Below, one piece after another: positions 32,352 through 40,229 of a DNA stretch of 41,965 nt. This stretch comes from a bacterium UBP6_UBA1209 (lineage in GTDB: Bacteria; UBP6; UBA1177). The notes beneath the pieces were generated by a model. The model did not search any database, was not told where the DNA came from, and saw only the letters and a list, made by a program, of their open reading frames with translations. The position numbers and the translations under genes were made by a program. The stretch is taken from the NCBI GenBank assembly GCA_002309575.1, contig DBXP01000023.1, positions 1-41,965 of the forward strand, given 5' to 3'. Each line of letters begins with the position of its first letter. Position 1 is the first letter of the stretch.

Positions 32352-35300
32352 CTTCTCCTAAGGAGCGAATTCACTGAGACATAAAGCGACGGCACGATTA
32401 TCAGCGTTATCAAGGTCGAAAAAATCAGTCCGAAACCAAGCGAAACCGCCATAGGGATCATAAACTGCGCCTGTCTCGACTTTTCAAAAATCATCGGGGC
32501 CAGGCCGCCGAAAGTCGTGATCGTAGTCAAAAATATAGGCCTGAATCTCCGCACTCCGCTCCTGATGACTGCTTCAGAGTAAGAAAGCCCCTGTTTTACC
32601 AATGAGTTGGCGTATTCGATCAAAACAAGGCTGTCGTTCACGACGACTCCAGAAAGAGCAATGATCCCCATCACGCTGTTGATACTGAGCGGCTGACCGA
32701 GCAGCATGTGACCGCCGACAGCGCCGATTATTCCGAACGGTATGCTGACCATGATGATAAGCGGCTGCGAGTAACTCTTGAGCGGAACGGCGAGCAGGGC
32801 GAAAATCACCAGAGCGGCAATGATGAAATAACGTGAAAGCGCGCTCATCGAGTCGTTTATTTCGCGCTGATGGCCGCCGAAGGACCAGCTTAAGCCTGGA
32901 TATTTGCTGCGCAGCTTCGGAAGCAGTTCGCCGACGATCTTCTGTCTGACGAGCTGGGTCTTTTCTACAGGTTCGACATTAGCCGAAAAAATTGCGACAC
33001 GCTTTCCGTCAACGTGATTAAGCATCGTGTAGGATCTGCCGTAGCTGACTCTTGCCGCCGCGTTCAGCGGGACCTCCGAGCCGTCGGGAGCCTTCAGGAT
33101 CAGCTTCTCGACATCGTGCTCGCTGACCCGCTCCTCCTTCGGAAGTCTGGCCATGACCTTGATTTCGTTGCGGCCGCGCACCTGTCTCAGGATCTCCGCT
33201 CCGCTGAAGTAGCCACGCACCTGCCTGCCGATCTCCCGTGCCGTCAGACCAAGGCTCTCGCCGAGCGGCGTCACCGTAAAACTATACTGCACCTTGCCGA
33301 CAGCAGAACCGTCATCTATATCAGTCACCCACGTGATGTCGCGCACCATCTCGGCAAGCTCGGAGCTGATCTGCTCGACAAGCTCAGCATCCTTGTGTGC
33401 CAGCTCCAGCTGTATCGAATAACCGTGTCCGGGACCTCCACGGTCGGATTCGAAGGCTATCTTTTCGACATCATAGATCTCGCCTGCCTCCTCACGCCAC
33501 ATTCTGGCAAAGGCCGCAGTTGAGAGCTTCCTCTCTTCCGAATCAAGCAGATATACACGCATGTCGATCTCGTTGGCTCCGGTTGAACTGCTGCCCAGAC
33601 CGATGTTTGAATAGATCCCGACGATCAGATCTTCAGCCTTGTATTTTTCATCGACACGGTAAGCCGCCTCTATAAGCTGCTTTGCGATCCGTTCAGCCGA
33701 CGAAAAGGGCGACTCGTAAGGCATTTCGATGCTGACAGAAGCGAAGTGCGACTCGATCGCCGGCATCATTACAAAGCCTATCCTGCCGCTGGCAATATAG
33801 GCCGCAGTGATCAAAAGCAGAGACAACGCCAGCGAGAGCGTTATATAACGGTGTCTGACCGTAGTCTCCAGAAAAGGTCTGTAAACATTCGATATTACTT
33901 GTATAAACCATTTTCCGAATGTCTGCTGGCGTTCATAAAGCCACTGTTCGATCCTGCCTCGGTGCGGCTCGGCATGGCTCAGGTGGTTGGGCAGAACAAA
34001 CAAAGCCTCAAAAAGTGAGATCGCAAAAACAGTGATGACGACCACCGGGATATCACCGAACATCCGTCCCATCATCCCAGGCACGAAAAGCAGCGGCACG
34101 AAGGTGACGATGTTGGTAAGGACACTGAAGCAGACAGGCATCGCGACAGCCCGTGCACCCTCGATCGAAGCCTGGATCGGACAGAGCCCGCTAGAGCGTT
34201 TGTCGTGGATCATTTCGCCGATAACGATCGCATCGTCGACGACTATACCGAGCGCAATGATGAAGGCAAAAAGCGAAGTCATATTGATCGAGACACCAAG
34301 TGACGGCAGGAACAGGAACGCGCCGAGAAACGAAGTCGGTATGCCGAGCGTCACCCAGAAGGCCAGCCTCAGTTCAAGGAAAAGCCCCAGAAAGATGAAG
34401 ACCAGCGCCATCCCCATGTAGGCGTTGTTGAGCAAAAGGTTCATCCGCTCGACATAAACTTTTGACTGATCGCGGCGCACATCGATCTTCATACCTGGCG
34501 GAAGAGCCTTTTCGTACTCGCGGATTATCCTGCGCGAAGCCTCGGCAACTGAAACCGGCGTCTGCTCGCCGACTCTGTAGACATCGACCGAAATTGCGTT
34601 TTTGCCGTTGTAAAGACTTATCCTGTCGGTCTCCTCGAAGTCATCCCTGACAGTTGCGATCTCGCCCAGCGTGACGTTTGTCCCGTCAGGACCGGTAAGG
34701 ACTATCATCTTCTCGAAATCCTGACCGACCTCCCCGCGCTGTGTCAGACGGATCAGAATATTGCCCTTTTCCGTCTTTATTTCGCCGCTCGGGATCTCGA
34801 CTGAGGTGGCCGCTATCTTTGCCGCGACATCAGCAAGCGAAATACCGTACCGGCGCAGTGTATCCTGCGAAATCTCGACAGCTATCTCCGGCGAGTTGCT
34901 GCCTGTAAGCTCGACCTGAGTGATATGGCTGTCGGCGAGCAGGGCATCCCTCAGCCCCTCCGCGGCATTGTAGATCACCTTCTTTTCATAATCGCCGTAA
35001 ATGACAAGCGAAACGACTCCACGCTTAGGGTAAGAGAGTGTCACCTGAGGTTTCTCCGCGCCCTCAGGGAAGGTCGAAATGCGGTTGACCGCCGTCAAAA
35101 TATCCTGATATATACGATAGTTATTCTGATTTTCAAGCAACTCGGCTGTTATCCAGGCGATACCCTCATAGCTCGTTGATGTGATCTTTTTTATTCCGTT
35201 GAGATCGGCAATCTTCTCCTCGACCGGCAGCACGACAGCGTTTTCTATCTCCTCGGGGCTGGCACCAGGATAGCTGACTGTAATCGTCACGACATCGATT

Positions 35301-35443
35301 TCGGTATCCGGAAAAACCTCCTTTTTTATCGCAAACGCAGAGATGACTCCCCCGATCAGACATAACAGCATTATCAGATTCGCGGCAACCGAATTGCCGG
35401 CCATCCACCCGATCGGGCCGCCCTTTTTCTCAGGATTTTCCAA
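32348..35443 (-). CDS. RND efflux pump inner-membrane subunit (AcrB/MdtB family)
   Basis: 1031 residues, full length. Twelve helices in two repeats with two large periplasmic loops. The proton-relay Asp pair is in helix four (LGIVVDDAIVIGE, near 406). Other family segments are YPGASPEEIENAVVLPVEE and the second-half TTITTFGGLAPMIFEKS. It should form a trimer driven by proton flux. No membrane-fusion protein or TolC-like channel gene is adjacent, unlike typical tripartite operons. The start is TTG at 35443, 3 bases after the glgA stop, with GGGGA about ten bases upstream; an ATG at 35404 is possible. Substrate is unknown. Confidence 0.94.
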   Translation of the reverse strand: MENPEKKGGPIGWMAGNSVAANLIMLLCLIGGVISAFAIKKEVFPDTEIDVVTITVSYPGASPEEIENAVVLPVEEKIADLNGIKKITSTSYEGIAWITAELLENQNNYRIYQDILTAVNRISTFPEGAEKPQVTLSYPKRGVVSLVIYGDYEKKVIYNAAEGLRDALLADSHITQVELTGSNSPEIAVEISQDTLRRYGISLADVAAKIAATSVEIPSGEIKTEKGNILIRLTQRGEVGQDFEKMIVLTGPDGTNVTLGEIATVRDDFEETDRISLYNGKNAISVDVYRVGEQTPVSVAEASRRIIREYEKALPPGMKIDVRRDQSKVYVERMNLLLNNAYMGMALVFIFLGLFLELRLAFWVTLGIPTSFLGAFLFLPSLGVSINMTSLFAFIIALGIVVDDAIVIGEMIHDKRSSGLCPIQASIEGARAVAMPVCFSVLTNIVTFVPLLFVPGMMGRMFGDIPVVVITVFAISLFEALFVLPNHLSHAEPHRGRIEQWLYERQQTFGKWFIQVISNVYRPFLETTVRHRYITLSLALSLLLITAAYIASGRIGFVMMPAIESHFASVSIEMPYESPFSSAERIAKQLIEAAYRVDEKYKAEDLIVGIYSNIGLGSSSTGANEIDMRVYLLDSEERKLSTAAFARMWREEAGEIYDVEKIAFESDRGGPGHGYSIQLELAHKDAELVEQISSELAEMVRDITWVTDIDDGSAVGKVQYSFTVTPLGESLGLTAREIGRQVRGYFSGAEILRQVRGRNEIKVMARLPKEERVSEHDVEKLILKAPDGSEVPLNAAARVSYGRSYTMLNHVDGKRVAIFSANVEPVEKTQLVRQKIVGELLPKLRSKYPGLSWSFGGHQREINDSMSALSRYFIIAALVIFALLAVPLKSYSQPLIIMVSIPFGIIGAVGGHMLLGQPLSINSVMGIIALSGVVVNDSLVLIEYANSLVKQGLSYSEAVIRSGVRRFRPIFLTTITTFGGLAPMIFEKSRQAQFMIPMAVSLGFGLIFSTLITLIIVPSLYVSVNSLLRRS

Positions 35444-35446
35444 CCT

Positions 35447-36913
35447 TTAATTTTCCCCTTGAGCCGCCTGTCTGTAAATTTTTTCGTACTCGGCAGCAGA
35501 GCTTTTCCAGCTGAAATCACGTCTCATCGCACGTCTCCGCATGGTAAGGAGCTGCTCCGGCCGGTCAAAATAGGTGCTGACCGCCCAGCCTACCGTGTCG
35601 AAGATCGCCTCTTCGGAGAGATAATCGAACTTGAAACCTGTCCCTTTGCCGCTCTTTTCGTCGTACTGATCGACCGTATCCGCAAGACCGCCGGTGTTCC
35701 TGACGATCGGCAGAGTCCCGTAGCGAAGCGAATAGATCTGGTTCAGACCGCACGGTTCATAACGCGACGGCATGATGAAAAAGTCACTTCCTGCCTCAAC
35801 TAAGTGCGCGATTTCATTATTAAAACCAATATAGTCGCCGACGACACCAGGATACTCGTCGCGCAGATACTGGAAGTGGCGCTCGAGAGCCGGTTCCCCC
35901 GACCCCATGACCGCGAACTGGACCTGCATCGCGGTGACGATCCGCTCGATCGAGTTGGCAAGAACATCGAGCCCCTTCTGAGTCGCAAAGCGGCTTACAA
36001 CACCGACGATCGGGATATTTTCATTCACATCGAGAGCGAACCTTTTCTGCAGTTCACTCTTGCAGAGAGCCTTTCCGTCAAGCTTGCGCATCGAAAAATT
36101 TGCCGGAAGCAGCGTATCCTTAGCCGGATTCCAGAGAGTCGGATCGATTCCGTTCAGGATGCCTACATAAGACTCTCCCTTTCTGCGCAAAAAGTCGTTC
36201 AGGCCGCATCCGAGATCGGAATTCAGCGTCTCCTCAGCATATTTGGGGCTTACGGTGGTAACAAAATCGGCGAAGAAGATCCCGCCCTTCAGGAGGTTGA
36301 TCCTGCCGAAATCCTCAAAAATATCACTAACATAGAAATTCCAAGGGAAACCGCAGTATCCAAGCACGCCGGAGCCGTAAATCCCCTGATAGCCGATATT
36401 GTGGATCGTCAGAACCGATTTTGCATTGCTGAGCGGAGTGCCGCGCCAGTCCCAGATTTTGAGAAAAGCGCATACCGCAGAGGTCTGCCAGTCGTGACAG
36501 TGAACGATGTCAGCGTGAAAATCCATATCCTTCAAAAGCTGCAAAGCTGCACGGCAGAAGAAGGCAAAACGGTACGCGTTGTCACCGAAATCGTTGTTCG
36601 ATCTGTCGCAGTAAAACCCGTCTCGGTCGAAGTATTTGTTGGATTCGATAAAAAAAGCATCAACAAATTCAGAGAGACGGGCCTTCTTGACGCTGCACCA
36701 CTCCTCAATTCCGTTCCCCATTTTGACACACATCGAGTCAAAGTAGGAGGAGACCTCAAAACCGCCGTCACGGATCGAACGATAAAACGGCAGAACAACA
36801 ACGACCTCGTGTCCGAGCTCTCCGAGAGCCTTTGAGAGCGATCCGACGACATCCGCAAGCCCGCCGCTCTTTGCAAAGGGCTCGCATTCTGAAGCTAAAA
36901 ATGCTATTTTCAT
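35447..36913 (-). CDS. glgA: Glycogen synthase (ADP-glucose type)
   Basis: 488 residues, GT5 family. It elongates alpha-1,4-glucan from ADP-glucose. The N-terminal ADP-glucose-binding motif KSGGLADVVGSL begins near residue 15 within MKIAFLASECEPFAKSGG. The substrate-loop segment HDWQTSAVCAFLK, the TIHNIGYQGIYG motif and the C-terminal PSRYEPCGLNQIYSLRYGTLPIV block with RNTGGLADTV are all present. GGAG lies eight bases before the ATG. It sits between a lipoprotein gene and an RND pump rather than with glgC, glgB or glgP, none of which is in the window. Confidence 0.96.
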   Translation of the reverse strand: MKIAFLASECEPFAKSGGLADVVGSLSKALGELGHEVVVVLPFYRSIRDGGFEVSSYFDSMCVKMGNGIEEWCSVKKARLSEFVDAFFIESNKYFDRDGFYCDRSNNDFGDNAYRFAFFCRAALQLLKDMDFHADIVHCHDWQTSAVCAFLKIWDWRGTPLSNAKSVLTIHNIGYQGIYGSGVLGYCGFPWNFYVSDIFEDFGRINLLKGGIFFADFVTTVSPKYAEETLNSDLGCGLNDFLRRKGESYVGILNGIDPTLWNPAKDTLLPANFSMRKLDGKALCKSELQKRFALDVNENIPIVGVVSRFATQKGLDVLANSIERIVTAMQVQFAVMGSGEPALERHFQYLRDEYPGVVGDYIGFNNEIAHLVEAGSDFFIMPSRYEPCGLNQIYSLRYGTLPIVRNTGGLADTVDQYDEKSGKGTGFKFDYLSEEAIFDTVGWAVSTYFDRPEQLLTMRRRAMRRDFSWKSSAAEYEKIYRQAAQGEN

Positions 36914-36940
36914 GGCAAAATCTCCAACTATTCTAAATAT

Positions 36941-38173
36941 TTATCTCGTGCCCAGCCCGTCAAAGGCATCCTCAGGATAAACAACCCATTCGGAATCTTC
37001 AACATTTGTTCCGGCAGCCGAAATCCAGTCTGTCGTCCCCACGACAACACTCTCTTTTCTTCTCAGGGTGTGAGCTGTCAAGGCACCATAGTTTATATCT
37101 GCCACACCGAAGCTCCAGCTGCTTCCAGCCTGCTCACGCGAGCCGATTTGGTCGATAATTTCACCGTTGAAAAAAATTGCATAGGCATCCATTCCAGTGA
37201 AATTCAAAATTGCCGTGACACTCGTCTGTATATCATCGCAGCGGGAAGCAAGCGCAGTGCCTACTGATTTGTGGCAGACCACATAAACATCTCCGGAAGC
37301 AAGAGTCGTTGTTTCAGAGAAAATGTACTTTCTCCCATCAACCTCTACGTTATTTTCGTTTTTCCCCCAATCATCTCTACCAAGATAGTTGTATTTCGCT
37401 ACTTTCAAAACATAATTGTTTAGATTTATAGTGCTTTTTGATCCGTTGTATATTTCAAAGGCTTTATTTGAGTTGCTTCCTGAAACATATTCGCTGAAAA
37501 ACACCGCATTTTTTACGCAGGTGCTCGTCGCAATGCTGCAGAGCGGAAGAGCCGGGTCAGTGCACTCATCGTTCGACAGGCAGCCCTGATCCGCATCTTC
37601 GTCGGGAGTCCCGATCGTATCGCTGTCATGTTCATCAGGTGTTTCGTCTGGCTCCTGGACAGTATCTTCGTCAGCTTCAGCCGGCGTCTCATCAGGCTCG
37701 GGAATCGTATCCTCGTCAGTTTGAGCCGGCGTCTCATCAGGCTCGGGAATCGTATCCTCGTCAGCCTGAGCCGGCATTTCATCGGGAGCCGGATTTCTGT
37801 CTTCATCAGGACCTGCCGGCGTTTCGTCTGGAGCCGGAACCATGTCTTCATCCAGGCCTGCCGGTGTTTCATCCTGATCAGGAACATTACCTTCATCAGG
37901 TTGGGCTGCCGCGGGCCGGCATGAAAGCGAGCTGTCGCTGTTGCGCTGACACATTTCTCCGAAATTCGGATTGCACTGGATCTTGGTCTGCCAGAATTTG
38001 GTCGAATCGCAAAGAAGAACAGCCAAACCGTCATCAGAGCAGGTCTCGGCGTTCTCGAACTGGCACGGCTCTCCGGCAGCAATAACCGAATAATCCTCCT
38101 CGTTGCCTCCGCACGATACGAAAGCTGCACAAAAAATTGCCGAAGCAGCAAGAAGAGAAGCTATTTTTTTCAT
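36941..38173 (-). CDS. Lipoprotein with Asp/Glu/Pro repeats and a lamin-tail domain
   Basis: 410 residues. The lipoprotein signal MKKIASLLAASAIFCAAFVSC ends in a clear lipobox. A Cys-rich domain (about 20-85, with CQFENAETCSDDG and MCQRNSDSSLSC) comes next. Six copies of a 15-residue Asp/Glu/Pro repeat follow, then a short CLSNDECTDPALPLCS motif. A lamin-tail domain (about 240-405) closes the protein, with VFFSEYVSGSNSNKAFEIYNGS and ASGDVYVVCHKS. I chose the ATG at 38173 because GGAGGG lies seven bases upstream and the lipobox position is normal. Lamin-tail domains occur in many bacterial surface proteins as probable adhesion or targeting modules. Likely an outer-membrane surface protein. Confidence 0.88.
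   Translation of the reverse strand: MKKIASLLAASAIFCAAFVSCGGNEEDYSVIAAGEPCQFENAETCSDDGLAVLLCDSTKFWQTKIQCNPNFGEMCQRNSDSSLSCRPAAAQPDEGNVPDQDETPAGLDEDMVPAPDETPAGPDEDRNPAPDEMPAQADEDTIPEPDETPAQTDEDTIPEPDETPAEADEDTVQEPDETPDEHDSDTIGTPDEDADQGCLSNDECTDPALPLCSIATSTCVKNAVFFSEYVSGSNSNKAFEIYNGSKSTINLNNYVLKVAKYNYLGRDDWGKNENNVEVDGRKYIFSETTTLASGDVYVVCHKSVGTALASRCDDIQTSVTAILNFTGMDAYAIFFNGEIIDQIGSREQAGSSWSFGVADINYGALTAHTLRRKESVVVGTTDWISAAGTNVEDSEWVVYPEDAFDGLGTR
37609..37905 (-). repeat. 45-base tandem repeat in the lamin-tail lipoprotein
   Basis: About six copies of a 15-codon unit of the form PDETPAQTDEDTIPE. Two adjacent copies (starting at 37681 and 37726) are identical over 39 bases, so part of the array is recent. 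Outer copies are more diverged. Confidence 0.9.
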
Positions 38174-38205
38174 AAATCTACCCTCCGCAATCAAATAAAC
38201 TATAT

Positions 38206-38233
38206 ATTTTAATTTAAACACAGTTTATGTCAA
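38206..38233 (-). promoter_or_regulatory. Promoter of the lamin-tail lipoprotein gene
   Basis: On the minus strand, a consensus TTGACA (38228-38233), a 16-base spacer and TAAAAT (38206-38211, 5 of 6). The region after the -35 box is strongly AT-rich. The expected leader is short and includes GGAGGG before the ATG at 38173. It may also drive glgA and the RND pump, which follow at 27- and 3-base gaps. Confidence 0.7.
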
Positions 38234-38294
38234 GCTCCCGCCCGTGCAGAAGCCCCACAAACACTTTCAATAAATACAACAACTTAGATTAAAC

Positions 38295-38322
38295 TTGCAG
38301 AGTTCCGTCCGCTAAATATACT
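38295..38322 (+). promoter_or_regulatory. Candidate promoter of the GT2 gene
   Basis: TTGCAG (38295-38300), 16 bases, TATACT (38317-38322). The -10 matches 5 of 6 and the -35 only its TTG. The predicted transcript would start just before the AAGAGG ribosome-binding site at 38331. Confidence 0.45.
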
Positions 38323-38341
38323 TCCGGTAAAAGAGGTTTTT

Positions 38342-39175
38342 ATGCTGCCAGAAGTTTCAGTGATCATTCCTACTTTCAACCGTGCATCGACCATAAAACG
38401 GGCTGTAGATTCCGTTTTGACACAGAGTTTCAGCGATTTTGAACTGATTGTCGTCGACGACGGCTCAACTGACCGAACAGAAGAAATTCTCTCAGATTTT
38501 TCCAATAAAATCAAGATCTTAAAAACTCAAAACCGGGGAGTTTCCGCAGCAAGGAACCTCGGTGCAGAGGTCTCTGCAGGCAAATTCATCGCCTTTTTGG
38601 ACAGCGACGACGAATGGAGGCCGACGAAGCTTGAAAAACAGCTTGAACTTATGAACAAGAAGCGCCTCAGGATCTGTCAAACCGAGGAAAGATGGATCCG
38701 AAACGGAAAATTCGTAAACAAACCGGCACGTTACAAAAAACGTGAGGGCGACATATTCGACCTCTGCCTGACCCATTGCGCCGTAACGCCGAGCTCCGTC
38801 CTTCTCGAAAAAACGCTCCTTTTCGAATACGGCGGTTTCGACGAAAGCTTTCCTCTCTGCGAAGATTACGATCTTTGGCTGAGGATGGCGCCTGATCTAT
38901 ATTTCGGACTCGTCGACGAGGAGCTGATCCTCAAGTACGGCGGTCTATGCGACCAGCTTTCGGCAACTCCAGCCATGGACAAATTCAGGATCAAAGCTCT
39001 CTCGAATCTCCTGAAATCTAGAAAAGATCTCCCTTTGGAAAAACGCTCTGCCCTGATCGAAACGCTCAAAGCGAAGGTAAATATCTTTGCCGGCGGGGCT
39101 GAAAAACGCGGGGATCTTGAAGCCGCCTCCCAGGCAAGGGGACTCATTCCGCCTGAATATGCCGAAGACATCTGA
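38342..39175 (+). CDS. GT2-family glycosyltransferase
   Basis: 277 residues, GT-A fold. The N-terminus MLPEVSVIIPTFNRASTIKRAV leads to VVDDGSTDRTEEIL (nucleotide-binding Asp pair near residues 39-40), FLDSDDEW (metal-binding DXD-type motif) and GGFDESFPLCEDYDLWLRM, which holds the catalytic ED region. Full length for single-domain enzymes, soluble or peripheral in the cytoplasm. It probably acts on a surface glycan, but it is separated from the main glycan cluster by about 6 kb and lies on the other strand. AAGAGG lies five bases before the ATG. Confidence 0.92.
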   Translation: MLPEVSVIIPTFNRASTIKRAVDSVLTQSFSDFELIVVDDGSTDRTEEILSDFSNKIKILKTQNRGVSAARNLGAEVSAGKFIAFLDSDDEWRPTKLEKQLELMNKKRLRICQTEERWIRNGKFVNKPARYKKREGDIFDLCLTHCAVTPSSVLLEKTLLFEYGGFDESFPLCEDYDLWLRMAPDLYFGLVDEELILKYGGLCDQLSATPAMDKFRIKALSNLLKSRKDLPLEKRSALIETLKAKVNIFAGGAEKRGDLEAASQARGLIPPEYAEDI

Positions 39176-39195
39176 CAACAAAACCGATCTCTTTT

Positions 39196-39223
39196 TTGCC
39201 TATATTTTCACAAGTTATATACT
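39196..39223 (+). promoter_or_regulatory. Candidate promoter of ribF and the HAD lipoprotein gene
   Basis: TTGCCT (39196-39201, 4 of 6), 16 bases, TATACT (39218-39223, 5 of 6), 23 bases before the ribF ATG. It occupies the upstream part of the longest open frame, which supports the later start. Confidence 0.55.
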
Positions 39224-39237
39224 CCCCGGAATTTTTT

Positions 39238-39241
39238 GAGG
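39238..39241 (+). promoter_or_regulatory. Ribosome-binding site that decides the ribF start
   Basis: GAGG five bases before the ATG at 39247. The alternative TTG at 39196 lies in the promoter and has no such site. Confidence 0.7.
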
Positions 39242-39246
39242 TGAAC

Positions 39247-40206
39247 ATGCAGATTTTCAAATCACTTGAAGAGGTTCCGAAAAATCAGCCGGTTTCGCTT
39301 GCGATCGGCAACTTCGACGGAGTCCATCTCGGCCACGCCAAGATCATCAACGCCTGCAAAGGCAGAAATTCCAGGCTGGCAATTTTGACCTTCGACATCC
39401 ATCCGAGGGCATTTCTTTACCCAGATTTTGCACCTGAGCTTCTGACGCTTCAGCGCGAAAAGTACACCTTTTTCAAGGCTCTGGGTATCGATTTTGTGAT
39501 AGAACTCCCCTTCTCCCGATATTTTTCAATGGAACCGACAGCCTTTCTGGATCTTCTCCAAAAAAACATGAAACTTGAAGCCCTAACGATCGGTTTCAAC
39601 TTCTTTTTCGGCAAAAATCAAAAGGGAAACGCAGACCTGGCATTCTGGTGGGGACGTTCGGCGTCAGTAAAGATCAACGTTGTCCAGCCATTCATGAAAA
39701 ACGGAATGCGCGTCAGCTCAACGGCTATCCGGGAGCTTGTCCTCGCCGGGCACATCGCTCAGGCCAACTCCTTTTCGTCATTCCCATTCGTGATAAGCGG
39801 AGAGGTCAAAACCGGCAAAAAAATCGGCAGGACCCTCAATTTTCCGACAATAAACCTGGAGACGCCGCCAAAAATAATCCCGACCGACGGAGTCTACCTC
39901 TCGCAGACGGTTCTCGACGGGCATAATTATCTCTCGCTGACAAATATCGGCAACAACCCCACGATCGACCGCGAATCGAACCAGAAGGTCATCGAAACCT
40001 GGGTCGACAGCACCGGTATCGGAGAACTTTACGGCAGAAACGTCACCATTTATCTTTTGAAGCGCATCAGAAGTGAAATCAGATTCTCGTCGAAAGAGAA
40101 ACTCGCCGAGATGATCGCAAAAGACAAAGCAGAGATTGATATCTACAAAAAATCCAACAAAATCAAAGAATTGCCCGAAGTAATAATGGACAGCAGCTTC
40201 ATATGA
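39247..40206 (+). CDS. ribF: Bifunctional riboflavin kinase / FAD synthetase
   Basis: 319 residues, the usual length. The N-terminal FMN adenylyltransferase domain (about 1-185) has the nucleotidyltransferase motif AIGNFDGVHLGHAKII and a later SSTAIRELVLAG (the S-S-T-x-I-R signature). The C-terminal riboflavin kinase domain (about 190-305) has GRTLNFPTINLE, the PTxN motif, and GVYLSQTVLDG with NIGNNPTI. It makes FMN and then FAD from riboflavin and ATP in the cytoplasm. Its stop overlaps an in-frame ATG of the next gene (ATGA), so the two may be coupled. It sits 71 bases after the GT2 gene. Confidence 0.96.
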   Translation: MQIFKSLEEVPKNQPVSLAIGNFDGVHLGHAKIINACKGRNSRLAILTFDIHPRAFLYPDFAPELLTLQREKYTFFKALGIDFVIELPFSRYFSMEPTAFLDLLQKNMKLEALTIGFNFFFGKNQKGNADLAFWWGRSASVKINVVQPFMKNGMRVSSTAIRELVLAGHIAQANSFSSFPFVISGEVKTGKKIGRTLNFPTINLETPPKIIPTDGVYLSQTVLDGHNYLSLTNIGNNPTIDRESNQKVIETWVDSTGIGELYGRNVTIYLLKRIRSEIRFSSKEKLAEMIAKDKAEIDIYKKSNKIKELPEVIMDSSFI

Positions 40207-40229
40207 ACCAATCTTTTCAAGGTACCCCA

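Noticed and set aside
35804..36835. Long plus-strand frame of 343 codons opposite glgA
   Set aside because: glgA is complete and conserved on the minus strand; the opposite frame has no domain features or start signal.
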